Below, in pieces: positions 10,708 to 22,439 of a stretch of 64,000 nt of DNA. Positions within the stretch are counted from its first letter, which is position 1. The number at the start of each line of letters is the position of its first letter. The stretch is from Tridacna crocea. Its lineage: Eukaryota > Mollusca > Bivalvia > Cardiida > Cardiidae. The translations under genes were made by a program, and so were the position numbers. The stretch spans positions 40,252,427-40,316,426 of the forward strand of contig OX031065.1 in NCBI GenBank assembly GCA_943736015.1, read 5' to 3'. The notes beneath the pieces are model-generated. The model was not told the DNA's origin. It saw only the letters and a program-made list of their open reading frames with translations, and ran no database searches.

Positions 10708-10790
10708 AATTGACTAAAAGCGAAAAGTTTCGGCGCAGGCTGACGTGGGTCGATACTGTTCGCCCCGTTTCACAGAGCAATGTCTTGTTA
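10708..10790. repeat. Dispersed repeat D3, inverted partner of 23940-24050
   Basis: AAAGCGAAAAGTTTCGGCGC and AGGCTGACGTGGGTCGAT match the reverse complement of 23940-24050 (GCGAAAAACTTCGGCCC, AGGCTGACGTGAGTCGAT). Confidence 0.5.
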
Positions 10791-10888
10791 AGTTGATTGA
10801 TTTACTAAATGAGTCGTAAAAAAGAATTGAGCCAGAGTTACATTGAGTCAAGAACTGAACTACTCAAAATCACATCAATCCGTTTTCT

Positions 10889-11029
10889 TTAATCCATTAC
10901 CACACAATCCGTACTTTTGACGCCCCTGAGAAAGAAGCCTTTTGAAAACACTGTGGGAAAAGGAGAAAATGCTGGTAACCAGCATTTTCTACTTTTCCCA
11001 CAATGTTTTCTACCCTTCAAAAAAAAAAA

Positions 11030-11060
<31 letters not shown>

Positions 11061-11148
11061 TTCAAATTTTCAGTCACTTTTATTTTGTCATCTGCAAATG
11101 CTTTCAATTTGGACCAGTCTAAGATATTGTCGTTTGGTAATGGGGTAA
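10889..11148 (-). mobile_element. HP hairpin MITE, complete copy with AAT insertion
   Basis: Minus orientation. The right end TTAATCCATTACCACACAAT comes first. Hairpin at about 10945-11010. After the hairpin an A run plus (AAT)n at 11029-11057 has expanded inside the element. The left end is CGTTTGGTAATGGGG. Confidence 0.9.
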
Positions 11149-11431
11149 CGAGTTATTTTTACATGTATTAGTAATACAAGATGAACAACCCTTCTAACTT
11201 TTCTCCCAATCATACATGTAGTTACTTTTTTCCAAGAGTGTAGACCAAGATTGCGCAGTCGGGCTTTGGATCTAAACCGTCCAATGACTTTTGTTGGATA
11301 TTCGACCAAAAAACAAAATTGAATTTGGAAATGTTATGGTCATTCCAATTGATCGAAATTGTCCATTTTCTTTGTGTGTCAATAACAATGACAAAAACAT
11401 GGGAAATTAGTTTTGAAGGTAATAATAATCT

Positions 11432-11620
11432 CTTGCCAAACAATCTTGATTCTTAAGATAAGGCCTTTCAGAAACATTGGGGAATGCAGAGAAAATACTG
11501 ATAATCAGGTTTTTCAATTCTTTCAAAGCCACCTTCTATTAAGTGAAGCTCATTTACTGTGTTTCCCCGAAGGTCTTTAATTTGGGCAAGACTAGAATTT
11601 TGACGTGGGGTAAAGAGTGA
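11432..11620 (-). mobile_element. HP hairpin MITE, degenerate copy
   Basis: Minus-orientation blocks in order: TGCCAAACAATC, AAGGCCTTTCAGAAACATTG, a decayed hairpin, TTTAATTTGGGCAAGACTAGAATTTTG, and GGGTAAAGAG. Confidence 0.55.
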
Positions 11621-11794
11621 AAACAATGTTGTAACCGAGCTGTACCTGTTTGCACCCTAATACCCCCTACGTCGTACATAGATGTTCAAGTAAATGTAAA
11701 TCTATACATGTTTAAAAATTAGACTGTGATAATTGTTTTCTGCATCTCTTCGTTACGGAATGATTATATTTAAAGTAGTAAAGTGCGTGCCGCT

Positions 11795-12023
11795 TTAACT
11801 CATTACCACACGACAAAATTTCAGACTGGTTCAAATTGAAAGCATTTGCAGACGACAAAATAAAAGTGACTGAAAAATTGAAATTTGATCTGGGAGGGGT
11901 AGAAAACACTGTGGGAAAAGGAGAAAATGCTGGTTACCAGCATTTTCTCCTTTTCCTACAGTGTTTTCAAAAGGCTTCTTTCTCAGGGGCGTCAAAAGTA
12001 GGGATTGTGTGGTAATGGGTTAA
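11795..12023 (+). mobile_element. HP hairpin MITE, reference copy
   Basis: One of the best-preserved copies. TTAA flanks; left terminus CTCATTACCACACGACAAAA; then TAGA/CAGACTGGTTCAAATTGAA, GCATTTGCAGACGACAAAAT and AAAAGTGACTGAAAAATTGA. A 67-bp hairpin follows (arm GAAAACACTGTGGGAAAAGG plus AGAAAATGCTGGT), and the right end is GGGGCGTCAAAAGTAGGGAT then GTGTGGTAATGGG. The termini are inverted over about 15 bp (CCATTACCACAC against GTGTGGTAATGG). TTAA target sites and CC/CCC termini point to piggyBac- or Kolobok-type mobilisation. It has no coding capacity. Confidence 0.92.
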
Positions 12024-12408
12024 AGATTATGCTGATAACCGTTTATGTGTCTAATACAGTTAGTGTGAATTCTAGCACCAATATCAAGACGCTTCTGTCG
12101 GTGTCAGTTTATTTTTAACCGGGAGAGTGGGGGGAAGGGGGAGGGGGGGTAGAAGGGTCTTGCCATTTGAGATGAAGTTGGTACGAATCTGATGGATGAT
12201 GCAATCATAATTATAAATTTTGTCATGTCGGAATAGCTGATAAAACAAAAATAAGAAAATGTGACAGGCTCTGTAAAAAGAGGATTTAATGCATTTACAA
12301 AAAGTATCGGCAGACGTCAGTCTACTGGCGTGGTCCACGTATGCTATTTTTGTAAATCTTGACTTACGACGTCCGCAAAAAACCCAGCTTTTGCGAAATG
12401 CGCTGAAC
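12024..12408. other. Intergenic sequence with a G-rich patch
   Basis: G-rich run at 12119-12156. No gene recognised. Confidence 0.35.
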
Positions 12409-12490
12409 AAGTCTGTCTGTCTGTCTGTCTGTCAATCTGTCTGTCAGTCTGTCTATCTGTCGGTCTGTCAATTTGTCTGTCTGTCTGGTT
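12409..12490. repeat. CTGT microsatellite
   Basis: CTGT array with CAAT, CTAT and CGGT interruptions. It is the second such array in the window after 1255-1360. Confidence 0.95.
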
Positions 12491-13134
12491 AGCTGGTATG
12501 TCCGCCCGTCTCTTTCTGTCGCTGCCAAAAATACACCTTTTTTTTAGTACAAGCTTTTCTTCTCTTACAGAATAAATAAATCAAAGTTAATATTTGTTAC
12601 AATACATTGTGTTTATTTTTGTATTGAATTTTTACCGACTAGGTTTAATATCAACGTTTGTGTTTGGGATTTCAAATTAAATACCATTATACTGTTGACC
12701 TTGCCGCTTTGAATCCTTCAAATAACTTGGATCATCTTATGATATTAAACTAAACATAATTATACATGTTTCGCCTTTTTGGTGGTATCTAACTTCTTTT
12801 TTTATGCTTTAATTATAGTACGGCGGGTAGGGCTGCAAACTGTTCATTGTATACCTGGAGTCTCTTTATTAGTGTTAGGTCTCGACACAACTCTCTTTCA
12901 AAGCTATTGGCTGCTTTCCCTCGGATTCGAAGCAATTTTTAAAGGTTGCCAGAGGAGTGTGCCTTATAGCTGTTACTTGTAGGAATTCTCTGTAGACCTT
13001 TTCATTTGACGAGGCAAAAATTGGCATCCTCAAATCCTCAACTCCCGGGTTGGCAGCAAAGATTTGAACCGTCAGCTCCTTCTTGATCTATATGTTACTT
13101 GGTCTCAGCATGCACATGTTTGTAGATCGTGCAA
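12491..13134. other. Intergenic sequence, nothing recognised
   Basis: AT-rich with short open frames only; no domain, splice or repeat support. Confidence 0.35.
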
Positions 13135-13342
13135 TGTACGGTCCTGGCACTGACGGACAGTTCAATGCACGGTCCTGGCACTGACGGACAGCTCAATGCA
13201 CGGTCCTGGCACTGACGGACAGCTCAATGCACGGTCCTGGCACTGACGGACAGCTCAATGCACGGTCCTGGCACTGACGGACAGCTCAATGCACGGTCCT
13301 GGCACTGACGGACAGCTCAATGCACGATCCTAGCATTAACAC
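13135..13342. repeat. 31-bp minisatellite, six units
   Basis: Unit GTCCTGGCACTGACGGACAG followed by CTCAATGCACG starts at 13141, 13172, 13203, 13234, 13265 and 13296. A degenerate seventh unit starts at 13327. The units are almost identical, so expansion was recent or homogenised. Confidence 0.97.
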
Positions 13343-13454
13343 TGCCAACGAAATATACAAGATCGGCTTGCACATCTTTGCTGTCTTGCCTTTGTCTACT
13401 CTCTTTGGTCTCATGTTCTGATATGGCCAAGATCAGTCAGTAGATGTATTTCTG

Positions 13455-13660
13455 TTTTAATGTTATCTTCGACTAGTCGAAATTGAGGGCATTTGCAGCC
13501 TACCGAAAATGTTTTGAAATGTTTTAAAGTAGGGAAATGTGTGAGATAGAGTAGTTAAAACTGTGGTAAAAGGAGAAAATGCTGGTAATCAGTATTTTCT
13601 CCTTTTCCCACAATGTTTTGGAAAGCTTTCTTTGCCATGGTTTGAATTCGATGCACCAGT
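13455..13660 (+). mobile_element. HP hairpin MITE, partly decayed copy
   Basis: Blocks TCGAAATTGAGGGCATTTGC and GTAGTTAAAACTGTGG, then a well-kept hairpin (AAAAGGAGAAAATGCTGGTA). The central base is A rather than the T usual for this orientation. The right terminus is lost. Confidence 0.75.
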
Positions 13661-13672
13661 GTGCTATTTTAG

Positions 13673-13900
13673 TTAACTTCTTACCAAACGGCAAAATTTA
13701 AGACTGGTCCAAATTGAAAGCAATTGCAGACGACAAAATAAACATAACTCAAAAATTGAAATATGTTTCCATCAGGGTAGAAAACATCGTGGGAAAAGGA
13801 GAAAATACTGGTTACCAGCATTTCCCCCTTTCCAACAATGGTTTCAAAAGGCTTCTATCTAAGGGACATAGAAACCAGGGATTGTTTGGTAAAGGGTTAA
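13673..13900 (+). mobile_element. HP hairpin MITE, complete copy
   Basis: TTAA flanks, left end CTTCTTACCAAACGGCAAAA, GCAGACGACAAAATAAACAT, hairpin with minor right-arm decay (TTTCCCCCTTTCC), and end GATTGTTTGGTAAAGGG. Confidence 0.92.
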
Positions 13901-14167
13901 AATGTTCAATCATCAACATTTAAAAGTTTTGGTGTCGTTGTCTGCGTATGTCATATTCTTCGAAGATTCGACCTGTTTGCTATGACGCATCACCCATTCC
14001 CCGATTCATGGGGAAAGTAGAGCTTATACCGGAGCTAAATCCAAGCCCGTAGGGACTGTTTTAATAAGTGGCCGGTGTATAGGTTACCTGCTGGCGGATC
14101 ATAATTGAATGAGTCGCACCAGGTAGCGTTTCATTGAGTAAACGTTTCTCTTATTTTGAAATTCAAA

Positions 14168-14590
14168 GTAACGGTTGCCGTTTTTGAATCGAAGCGTTCA
14201 GAACGCTGAAGTGGTATTTGTCAAAGAATGCCATTGTGTGGAATTAATAGTTTGAAAGAAACAGAGACATATTGTTCAAATATTGGCTTAAAAGTCAACC
14301 CACTAAGCAAATGAACACCTTTTCTGTTGAAGGGAGAGTATTCATGACAAAATTTGGTTTATTTTTGTATAAGTGGTCCCCTTTTGATCATGAGGAGGAA
14401 GCAGGAGTAACACTTGACAGTAGGATGCATGACGAATAGAGAGAAAAATCCTGTTGATATACCGAAAAAAATTAAGTTTGTTCCTGAAAACTATAATTTT
14501 GAAATATCTCTAGCCTTTTACATTTAATTTCCAACATTACAATCAATAAACGATTTTCCATTTAGATTTGATATAAGCGATATTTCCATT
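14168..14590 (+). mobile_element. Dispersed element R2, left end
   Basis: Matches 2855-3213 (AAGCGTT.A.AACGCT, AATGCCATTG, ATATTGGCTT.AAAGTCAACC, CATGACAAAATT, AAATTAAGTTTGT.CCTGAAAACTA, TTACAATCAATAAA). Together with 18405-18800 it may bound a single long element of about 4.6 kb, later hit by other insertions. Confidence 0.65.
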
Positions 14591-15439
14591 TTATCGTAAG
14601 CGGCGCACCAGTAGTATCAGGTGACACCGGACAATCAAAGCATTATTTCAGTAATAAATGTTGTATGTCCAGTTCGCAAATCCTTTAAATTTGGACAAAT
14701 TCATAACTGAAAAGAAACTGACATAGCAAGAAATCTATGGAAATCAATTCTAAAACAATTCAACCGTATTTCATGATATTGCCTTTGAAAAAAAAAATAA
14801 TCATAAATAGACAAAATATGCATTTTATGAAATCGTATTTAAATAAAAAACATGTAGAGACTAAGAACGGACGTAATCTCAGAAACCTGTATAAAATTCA
14901 TGATCCTGACCATTAATGATCACAAAGGGGTAAATTGATATGAAACAAAAGATAAGAAGAGTCAATTTAATTTGACACGTGTGTGCTAATCTGTAAGAAG
15001 CAAGTACATTACAGCTGTTCTAAAGGTCACCCACCCTGCAGTGCGATACCGAGATCAAAGGAACACCGATTTAACCCTTCACCCATTTTTTTTTTTTTAG
15101 TAAAACTTCATTAGATACATATTCTTTAATACTCAAAGTGAAGCTCAAAAGAAGTTATGAAAGGTCTGAAATTTGATCTGAAGCCACGTTTCTATTGTTC
15201 ATTATCTATAACATGAAGTTATACGTCAATAGGTACATGCCTGAAAGTGCAACAAGGATGTTTGATAATAGTGCTTTAAAAATCACTAAATGGACTGTCC
15301 CTGTCTTTCTGAAGACACTAAACAGCTAATCAACCTTTTACCAAAGTATTTCCAGCAAGCCGTATAAAATGGGGGCAGAAGTGCTGACGTTATTTGTCTC
15401 ACCTTTTCAACCTTAAACCCGCCCCACTTTCAAAAAACC
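14591..15439. other. AT-rich sequence, possible interior of long R2 element
   Basis: No transposase-like frame was seen. A T run lies at about 15089-15098. Confidence 0.3.
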
Positions 15440-15696
15440 GAAAACTGAAAGTAATCAATATGTAGTTCAGAGACATCTGTGAAAAACGAATTTTCAAAGG
15501 GTAGGAGAAAATATTTGGGGAAAAAAGGAAGGGCTTGCAACATGCATTTTCTCCTGTTTCAGCAATATTTTTTTTTTTTACTTTTTCAAAGACAATTACA
15601 ACCATTTTACCCACGTTTATTCAATCGTCTCCATATGCTAAGTATCTGGAAAAGTCCAAAGTGTTGTCGTTGGGTGAAAACATTCGCAGTAACTAT
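15440..15696 (-). mobile_element. HP hairpin MITE, degenerate copy
   Basis: Decayed hairpin (GGAAGGGCTTGCAACATGCA, TTTTCTCCTG) followed by a T run and the left-end remnant AAGTATCTGGAAAAGTCCAAAG then GTTGTCGTTGGGT. Confidence 0.5.
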
Positions 15697-15909
15697 TTAA
15701 AACCCTATGCCACATAACCCAAGTTTTTTACGACCCTTACAAATATAGTTTTTAAAAACATTGTTGAAAAGGGATAAAGTTCTAGTAACCAACCTTTTCC
15801 CCTGCTACCCTCCCTAAAGAAAATTTCATTTTTAAGCCACATTCAAATTGTTATCTGCAAAGACTTTCAATTTGGGCAAGTCTCAAATTTTTGTTTCGTA
15901 AAGAGTTGG
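15697..15909 (-). mobile_element. HP hairpin MITE, diverged copy
   Basis: TTAAAACCCTATGCCACATA start; TTTTTACGACCCTTAC; decayed hairpin; TTATCTGCAAAGACTTTCAA; TTTGGGCAAGTCTCAAATTT; CGTAAAGAG end. Confidence 0.65.
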
Positions 15910-17106
15910 TCAAAGATTCAGTGTTATAAAAAAATGGGGTGTGGGGGGCGGGGGTATAACATCAATATACCTGCAGTAGACCTTTCCTATTTTTATGTCT
16001 GATTATTCAACCAACGTTTGCGGAATTCTGTAGCTAATTTTCAAACGTACAGGCTTGAAGTCAATGAATCAGTGGTTTGATTTATTTAAACTATTAATGT
16101 GATAATTTTTCCAAAAAAAATGTTCCAGTATCTGCTAAAATACAGAGACAGTCTACCAACAAAAAACTGGGACATCATACATTTTGAATTTATAGCAAAA
16201 ATCCTAACTTTGAAATAACATTTTTAAAAATCTGTATAGTTGCATGATTGCCATATTCCTGTTTGAACTACCTTATAAGTTGACTATCGTAATAACAAAG
16301 TTTAATTCAAATTTCAAACCTTCCATTCCCGCTTTAAAAAAAATATATATATGTTAGAGATTCATTTTCAGGAAGCGAATACATGCTATACTTGTTTTCA
16401 TTGAAAAGCTAGTCAAGGGTTAGATGGGTGTTCGTTTGATCTCGGTATTTCACCGTCAAAGTGGATGATCTAAATGAAAAGCTGTTGTGTTCTTTTTAGG
16501 CACCGACTAACATACTCATGTCATTATTAAGTGTTTATCCCGTTTAAGCTTACGTTGATCACATGTAAAGGTTTGGAATTGTTAAAAGCTGTGACGGAGG
16601 GTAAGTCTGTTCTAATTACTGGAGCCAAAAGATGCATTTTTCTGCCCGAACATTTTTTTTTGTCAAATGCATTATTATGTAACCTGGATTAACAGGTCCC
16701 ACTTTAACGGTATATGTGCTCTGATTTCTTTAGGAATGGAGGGGTGTTTGTTTATTTCAAGTTAAACCTTATCTTACTAAATAGATTAAATGCCACTTTT
16801 AAAGCCGATAGTGAAACCTAAAAAGTTATTTCAAAGGAATATCTCGAGGAAAAATATCTCCGTATCGGAAAGTGTAGATCTAGGATCAGAATGCACGTTC
16901 CTCCTGGTATGATCTGAATCTATATTGTCTGCAAAAGGTCATTGAATCGCACTTCATAGCCAAAGGGTTAATACAGTCTGCATACAAAAAGCTCTATCAA
17001 CACGCCCGGCAGGAGACAGCGCTTATGATACCGCTTTACTCTCTGAAGTCTATCGAAAAATTGATAAAACAACAGTTTCTTTTTTGTGTGTGTCTTCGAA
17101 AAAAGA
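15910..17106. other. AT-rich sequence, nothing recognised
   Basis: No gene. A dispersed-repeat D1 echo lies near 16870-16975 (GATCAGAATGCACG, AAAGGGTTAA). Confidence 0.35.
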
Positions 17107-17108
17107 TA

Positions 17109-18253
17109 CAGTCAAACCTGTCTTAAGCAAGCGGTCAAGGGACCTTCCAAAATCGCTTGCTTAAGACAGGTGCTTGCTTAAAAGAGGTCCATCACGCAAG
17201 ATGATCTCGGGGTTATCTTTTGCTAAAAATTTATAAAGGGGGAGGGGGGTGTGTTACATGTCCATATACAAGTACAGTGCATAGGCCTACCCATGTTCAA
17301 ATTGTTCAGCTAGAATCCGAGAACTCTTTCCAGATTCTAAAAGTCTAATCACTTCCACTCTGCTTTCTAATGTCAACACTTTTCTCTTGGTACAAGCCAT
17401 GATTAGATATTAACAGTCTCGAGTTAATAATACAATAGGCAGATCGTAGGGTCAAAACATAAGAAATATGCATCTTTGGAATAATCATCAACCAAAATAA
17501 TCGAATGGTCGAAAGATGATTGGGCAAAAAAGGCCAAACAATCGTCGGTTTACTGGTCAATGACAAAGGGACGTCCGGGTAATCGTGAAATATTAACATA
17601 ATCAATGACAATTTCTGAAACACCGGCATATGTAATTACCCATTCTAATTTGGGTACAATCGGTTGTTAGGACAGTTTTCTTTAATTTTTTCTCACCGTT
17701 TAGAAAAATTCAAACAAACAAAATGGCGAAACAACTTCTTTATTATTACGTTATGTAATCATTACAGAAATGTCGGATTAAATCGAAAGTAGAAAGACAA
17801 TTTTAGTTGTCTGACTCGGGTAATTTATACGTGATTTCGAACTTAAAAAAATTGTGACAAATCGGGTATAATAGCTTACGAAATCAGCATTTGCATCAAA
17901 ATCACACGTTCTCGAGGATATCAGGTAATATACAATCACCTGTTAATTGGCGACGTCTGTATATGATTGTTCGATTTTGACACCTTAGTTGTTCATCCGA
18001 AAACGGTTGAACGTGAGAAGTACACTGGGCGTGAAATTTTAATTTGGCAGTTCGACTTCCGTTGGTTATTGGCCGCTACTTACCAGGGTGTTTTGAAAAA
18101 CGGAACACAATTTCGGCGGCCGTTGCGTGCGTTTTAAAGGTGCTTGTTGAAAAAAGGTTCAATATAGAGTAAAATTGATTGGGGGGACATTGAACTGGCC
18201 GTTAAATGTAGGTTCACGCTGAATGGAGGTGGACGGATCACCAGGTTTGACTG
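17109..18253. mobile_element. TA-flanked non-autonomous DNA transposon
   Basis: Exact 12-bp inverted termini CAGTCAAACCTG (17109-17120) and CAGGTTTGACTG (18242-18253), each bordered by TA (17107-17108 and 18254-18255). Just inside the left end, GTCTTAAGCAAGC pairs with GCTTGCTTAAGAC at 17155-17167, a subterminal inversion. Near the right end, GTGCTTGTTGAAAAAAGGTT echoes the left GTGCTTGCTTAAAAGAGGT. A TA duplication fits the Tc1/mariner group. The interior has no recognisable transposase; one 94-codon minus-strand frame (17345-17629) is unassigned. Confidence 0.75.
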
Positions 18254-18404
18254 TAGTTGATAAAATTAACGGCAGGCCGTTTTAGGTTGTTTGTCTTATT
18301 TATCGCGTTTACGGTGTAATCCATTTAAAAAATATGACACTTTCACTATTGGGGATTACGAAAAATTGTCGGGTGGAAAGGGAAGTAACTCACGGTGACG
18401 CGTC

Positions 18405-18800
18405 AGTAACGGTGTATTTATCGATCTATAAATATTCATGAGCAATCAATCGGAGAAGCGCACAATCATAGGACGAACAAGCCATGGAACGAATTGGTTT
18501 TGGAATGAAAAATCACAGGATCAGTTGGCAAATTTGTATCATTGGGCCAATAAAAGGCCATGTGCGAGACAAGCTATTTTCAATCAAAAATAAGTATCTC
18601 AACGACCGATGACCTCGCCCAATGTATTTTAATATGCTATTTCAAATTACATATCTGAGTGCCACCGCAAAAGTCAATTGCCTGAGAAAAAATGAGTTTT
18701 ATTGGGTTTATTTCCTTCGGCTTTGCACAAAATAAGATACATGGTTATCAAAATTCAACCTTGAACCCATAGTGGTATTGTCTTCGACAAATACCACAAA
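18405..18800 (+). mobile_element. Dispersed element R2, right end
   Basis: Matches 3214-3630: CGATCTATAAATATTCATG, GAACAAGCCATGG, TGGTTTTGGAA, TTACATATCTGAGTG, GGGTTTATTTCCTTCGGCTT, and TGGTATTGTCTTCGACAAAT. Confidence 0.65.
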
Positions 18801-18961
18801 AATTAGACAAACATTAAGCTCTAAAAGCCTGTGGTTTGCATAACACTAATACTTCGAGTGCTGCAAGCCTATAATATAAGGTACTTCCCTCTACCCCAAA
18901 CATTTAAGTCCAACTCTCGGGGGCTGAAATATAATTCACTGAAACGGGGGAAGATTTTTAC

Positions 18962-19155
18962 TTAACTCATTACCAAACAACAAAATTTTAGGTTTGTCCA
19001 AATGGAAAGCATTTGCAGACGACAAAATAAAAGTCACTGAAAATTTATAATTTGTTTTGTGAAGGGTAGAAAACATTGTGGAAAAAGGAGAAAATGCTTG
19101 AAAAGGCTTCTTTCTTAGGGTCGTCAAAAGTAGGGATTGTGTGGCAATGGGTTAA
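18962..19155 (+). mobile_element. HP hairpin MITE lacking half its hairpin
   Basis: TTAA flanks and good arms, but the sequence runs from the left hairpin arm (GGAGAAAATGCTTG) straight into AAAAGGCTTCTTTCTTAGGG. The right arm is missing. This deletion is expected when a hairpin is skipped in replication. Confidence 0.9.
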
Positions 19156-20755
19156 TCAATAACTTTAGCTAAATAGGCGTATGCAACAGATCCAAAACCA
19201 GGCTGCGGTGTTATCTCAATCGATGTTGTCTGTCTGAAAAGGTTAAGAGTCAGGCAATCATTTAAGATAAAACGAAAAGTTGCAGACTTTTAATTAATAG
19301 TGTTGATCAAGAATGAATGAAGCTTAGCGTTTCTTTTACCTCGAGTCACGGATAGCACTGACGCATTAAATTTGGTATGGGTCATTTATATTTTATGTCA
19401 ATATGATAAAAAATCTAGCCCTACCATGGTAATGTGGTCCATATATTTATGAAGATACATTAATGCATGTATAGGTGCATTTATATATGCGCACATTCGT
19501 ATGCCGATAAATAAATCGACCGAGAAACGTCAAGATAAAGACAGATATAGAGTTTATTTCATCAGCTTGTGCATGTGGCGCGACGTGGATCTTACCTTGG
19601 CCGATTGAGCCCGATTTCGAGATTCCTGCGATGCGCCTTCTATTGGATGCTGGTTATTACCCTCCTTAACATCATATTTCTTAAAGCCAATGAAATATCG
19701 TTTTACAAACAGCTTACGAATACACATGAAGTGATAAGCAGACATCCACGTGGGATTCCATGTTTACCTTCTATTCGAAAGGTATCGACCTTAATCTATT
19801 TTTATCAAAGATGAAATGTTACGAGCGATTTCATTCGTTGCAGTTAGAGCTGGCTGCATCCAATGAAAAAGCGTATCGGGGGAATGTAAAAATCAAGCTC
19901 GATCTGCAAAGGGTAGAGTAGCGTAGTGAATCGTCAGCCTTGGCTTGCGAAGATGCAGCTTGTGGTTAATATGGGGAAATATCTGCCGAAAAAGAGAAAG
20001 GTAACAAGTGTCGTTAGGCATGAGTTATTTTCGCGGACTTTTCCCTTTTGAAGCTATTTCACAAGCTGATGAAATAAATTATATATTTTATTTCCTCTGA
20101 TTATTTTGTCAATGAATGCAACTTTTAAAACTAGTCATTGCATCGAAATGAAAAAAAGTAGTTTCAGATTTTCGACAGGAGGAAAATACTGACTGTGACG
20201 GGGAAATAATTCCCCCAGTTTAAGGTAGTAGACCTCTCGTGCTGCATTGCATAAAGCTTTTTTGATAGTTGATAAATACGGATTTATACAGGTATAAAAC
20301 TTTTTCACATTTTTAACCGACCAGAAATTTCTTTATGCCTATCTTGAAATCATTTGTAGATATTTTTGTTAGTTTCCAGAAAAAGGGAGGTATTTACTAT
20401 CTCTCGTGTATGTAATGAAAATATAGTGGTTTTCGATTTATCAATGATAATTCTAGAAAAGACAAAAAGGGAAAAGTGGCTTGGTTAAATCGGTACAATA
20501 ACAATCTTTTTTAATCATAGCAAGTTTTGTAGGATAATATTATTTTGGAAATAGCTGTTTTCTATTAGGGGTTTACTACGATATATTACGACATTTCTCT
20601 ATCCATAACATTTCTAAAAATAGACACATGAAATAAAATATAGAAGGGCTCTCAGACAGACACATTTGGTAGTAAACGCATTGAATATAATTATGTTATG
20701 CACCGACGCACGGTTAGGATATTTCATAATTATTCCTTTCATTCCCATTTTTAGC
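19156..20755. other. AT-rich sequence, no supported gene
   Basis: Short frames only (for example about 63 codons on the minus strand at 19554-19745). No domain or splice pattern was seen. Confidence 0.35.
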
Positions 20756-21926
20756 CCACCTGAGCACAACGTGCTCTAGGGGAGCTTTTAGGATCACCTG
20801 GTGTCCGTCGTCCGCCGTGCGTCGTGCGTCGTGCGTTGTCAACAATTCTTTAAACATCAACTCCTCCTAAACCACCGGGCCGATTTGGACCAAACTTGGC
20901 TGAAATGTTCTTTGGGAGGTCCTCTTTTAAATGTGTTCACGGAATTTTATTCCATCAAGAACCCTGGTTACCATAGCAACCAAAGGGAATTTTCTAGGGA
21001 ATTCTTTAAAAATCTTCTCCTCTGAAACCGCTGAGCAGATTTTGAAATAATTTTACAGATATGTTCCTTGGGTGACCCTTTTCAAAATCTGTTCGTAAAA
21101 ATTTTGATCCGTCAAAAAATGTGGTTCTGGTGAACGGGGCCTTCTTGCACCGAAATGAAGGAATTCTTAAAAACTCTTCTTCTCTGAAACCGCTGGTCAG
21201 ATTTTGAAATAATTTCACATGATTGTTCCTTGGGTGATCCTTTCCAAAAACTGTTTGCGAAATTTTAATCCGTCAAAAAATGTGGCTCTGGTGAATGGGG
21301 GCTACTTTCTCTTTACGGAAATTAAGAAATTCTTAAAAATTCTTCTGCTCTGAAACGGCTGGTCAGAATTTGAAATAATTTCACAGAGATCTTCCTTGGA
21401 TGACTCTTTCTAAAAATTGTTTGCGAAATTTTGATCCGCCAATAAACACGGCTCTGGTAAATGGGGGCTACTTGCACTATAGGGAAATGAAGAAATTCTT
21501 AAAAATTCTTCTTCTCTGAAACCGCTGATCAGATTTTGAAATAATCCCACAGAAATATTCCTTTGGTAATCCTTTTCAAAAATTGTTCACAAAATGCTGA
21601 TTTGTCTAGAAACATGGCTCTGGTGAATGGGGGCTACTTGCACTATTTAGCCATGAAGAAATTATTTTTCTCTTAAACGGCCGATCAGATTTTGAAATAA
21701 TTTCTCAGAAATGTTTCTTAGCGACCCTTTTCAAAATATGCTCTAGAAATTTTGATCCATCAAGAAACATGGCTCTGATGACTGTGGGCTATTTACACTA
21801 TACATTCATGAAGAAATTCTTAAAAAGTCTTCTTCTCTGAAAGGGCTGAATATATTTTGAAAGAAATGGCTATGGTTCTCTCAGAAATTCAGGTGAGCGA
21901 TCCAGGGCCATCTTGGCCCTCTTGTT
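20756..21926 (+). repeat. Bivalve-type dispersed element with internal 163-bp tandem units
   Basis: Starts at CCCACCTGAGCACAACGTGC, passes a GTCCGTCGTCCGCCGTGCGT stretch, and ends in GGTGAGCGATCCAGGGCCAT then CTTGGCCCTCTTGTT. Inside are about six diverged units of roughly 163 bp, anchored by CTCTGAAACCGCTG.TCAG at about 21019, 21184, 21350, 21515, 21670 and 21836. Each contains TTTTGAAATAAT, a GTTCCTTGGGTGA block and GGCTCTGGTGAATGGGGGCT. From memory this beginning and end resemble a high-copy family in bivalve genomes. I see no protein-coding frame. Confidence 0.7.
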
Positions 21927-21975
21927 GTGATTTTTCGTAAACTCTTAAACTCTTTTAAAAATCCATACTTACATA

Positions 21976-22014
21976 ATGATGATAATAATAATAGTAATAA
22001 TAATAATAATAATG
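21976..22014. repeat. ATA/ATG microsatellite
   Basis: GATAATAATAATAGTAATAA continuing to AATAATAATGAATG. Confidence 0.9.
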
Positions 22015-22174
22015 AATGCAAATCGTTGTTTTTTTTGTGCAATTATACATTTCTTGGTCCTCGAGGCCATCACTTTTGCGTGACTGATTCCATAAAGCTT
22101 ATAATTATGGAGTTGAATTGTTGAATCCATCATTATGTAATGTCTTGATCACTATAACATATCACGGAAATTAA

Positions 22175-22384
22175 TTAATTCTTTATCAAACGACAAAATT
22201 TTAGACTGGTCCAAACTGAAAGCACTTGCAGACGACACAATAAAAAAGACTGAAAATATGAAATTTGTTTTGTGAAGGATGGAAAACATAGTTAGGAAAA
22301 GGAGAAATTGCTGGTTACCAGCATTTTCTCCTTTTCGCACAATGTTTTCAAAGCTTCTCTCGGGTTTGTATGGTAGAGAGTCAA
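22175..22384 (+). mobile_element. HP hairpin MITE in a probable intron
   Basis: TTAATTCTTTATCAAACGAC start, hairpin around TTGCTGGTTACCAGCA, shortened right end (CTCTCGGGTTTGTATGGTAGAG). It lies 55 bp upstream of the splice acceptor of the 22440 exon. Confidence 0.85.
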
Positions 22385-22439
22385 AACTGCTTTTGCCAGA
22401 ACATAGCCCAAACAAGTATGCTTTTTCTTATCATTTCAG

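Noticed and set aside
13135-13342. CRISPR-like array of 31-bp repeats
   Set aside because: The units are directly adjacent with no spacers; this is a plain minisatellite.
19554-19814. Overlapping frames on both strands near 19.6 kb
   Set aside because: Mutually overlapping, short and without domains.
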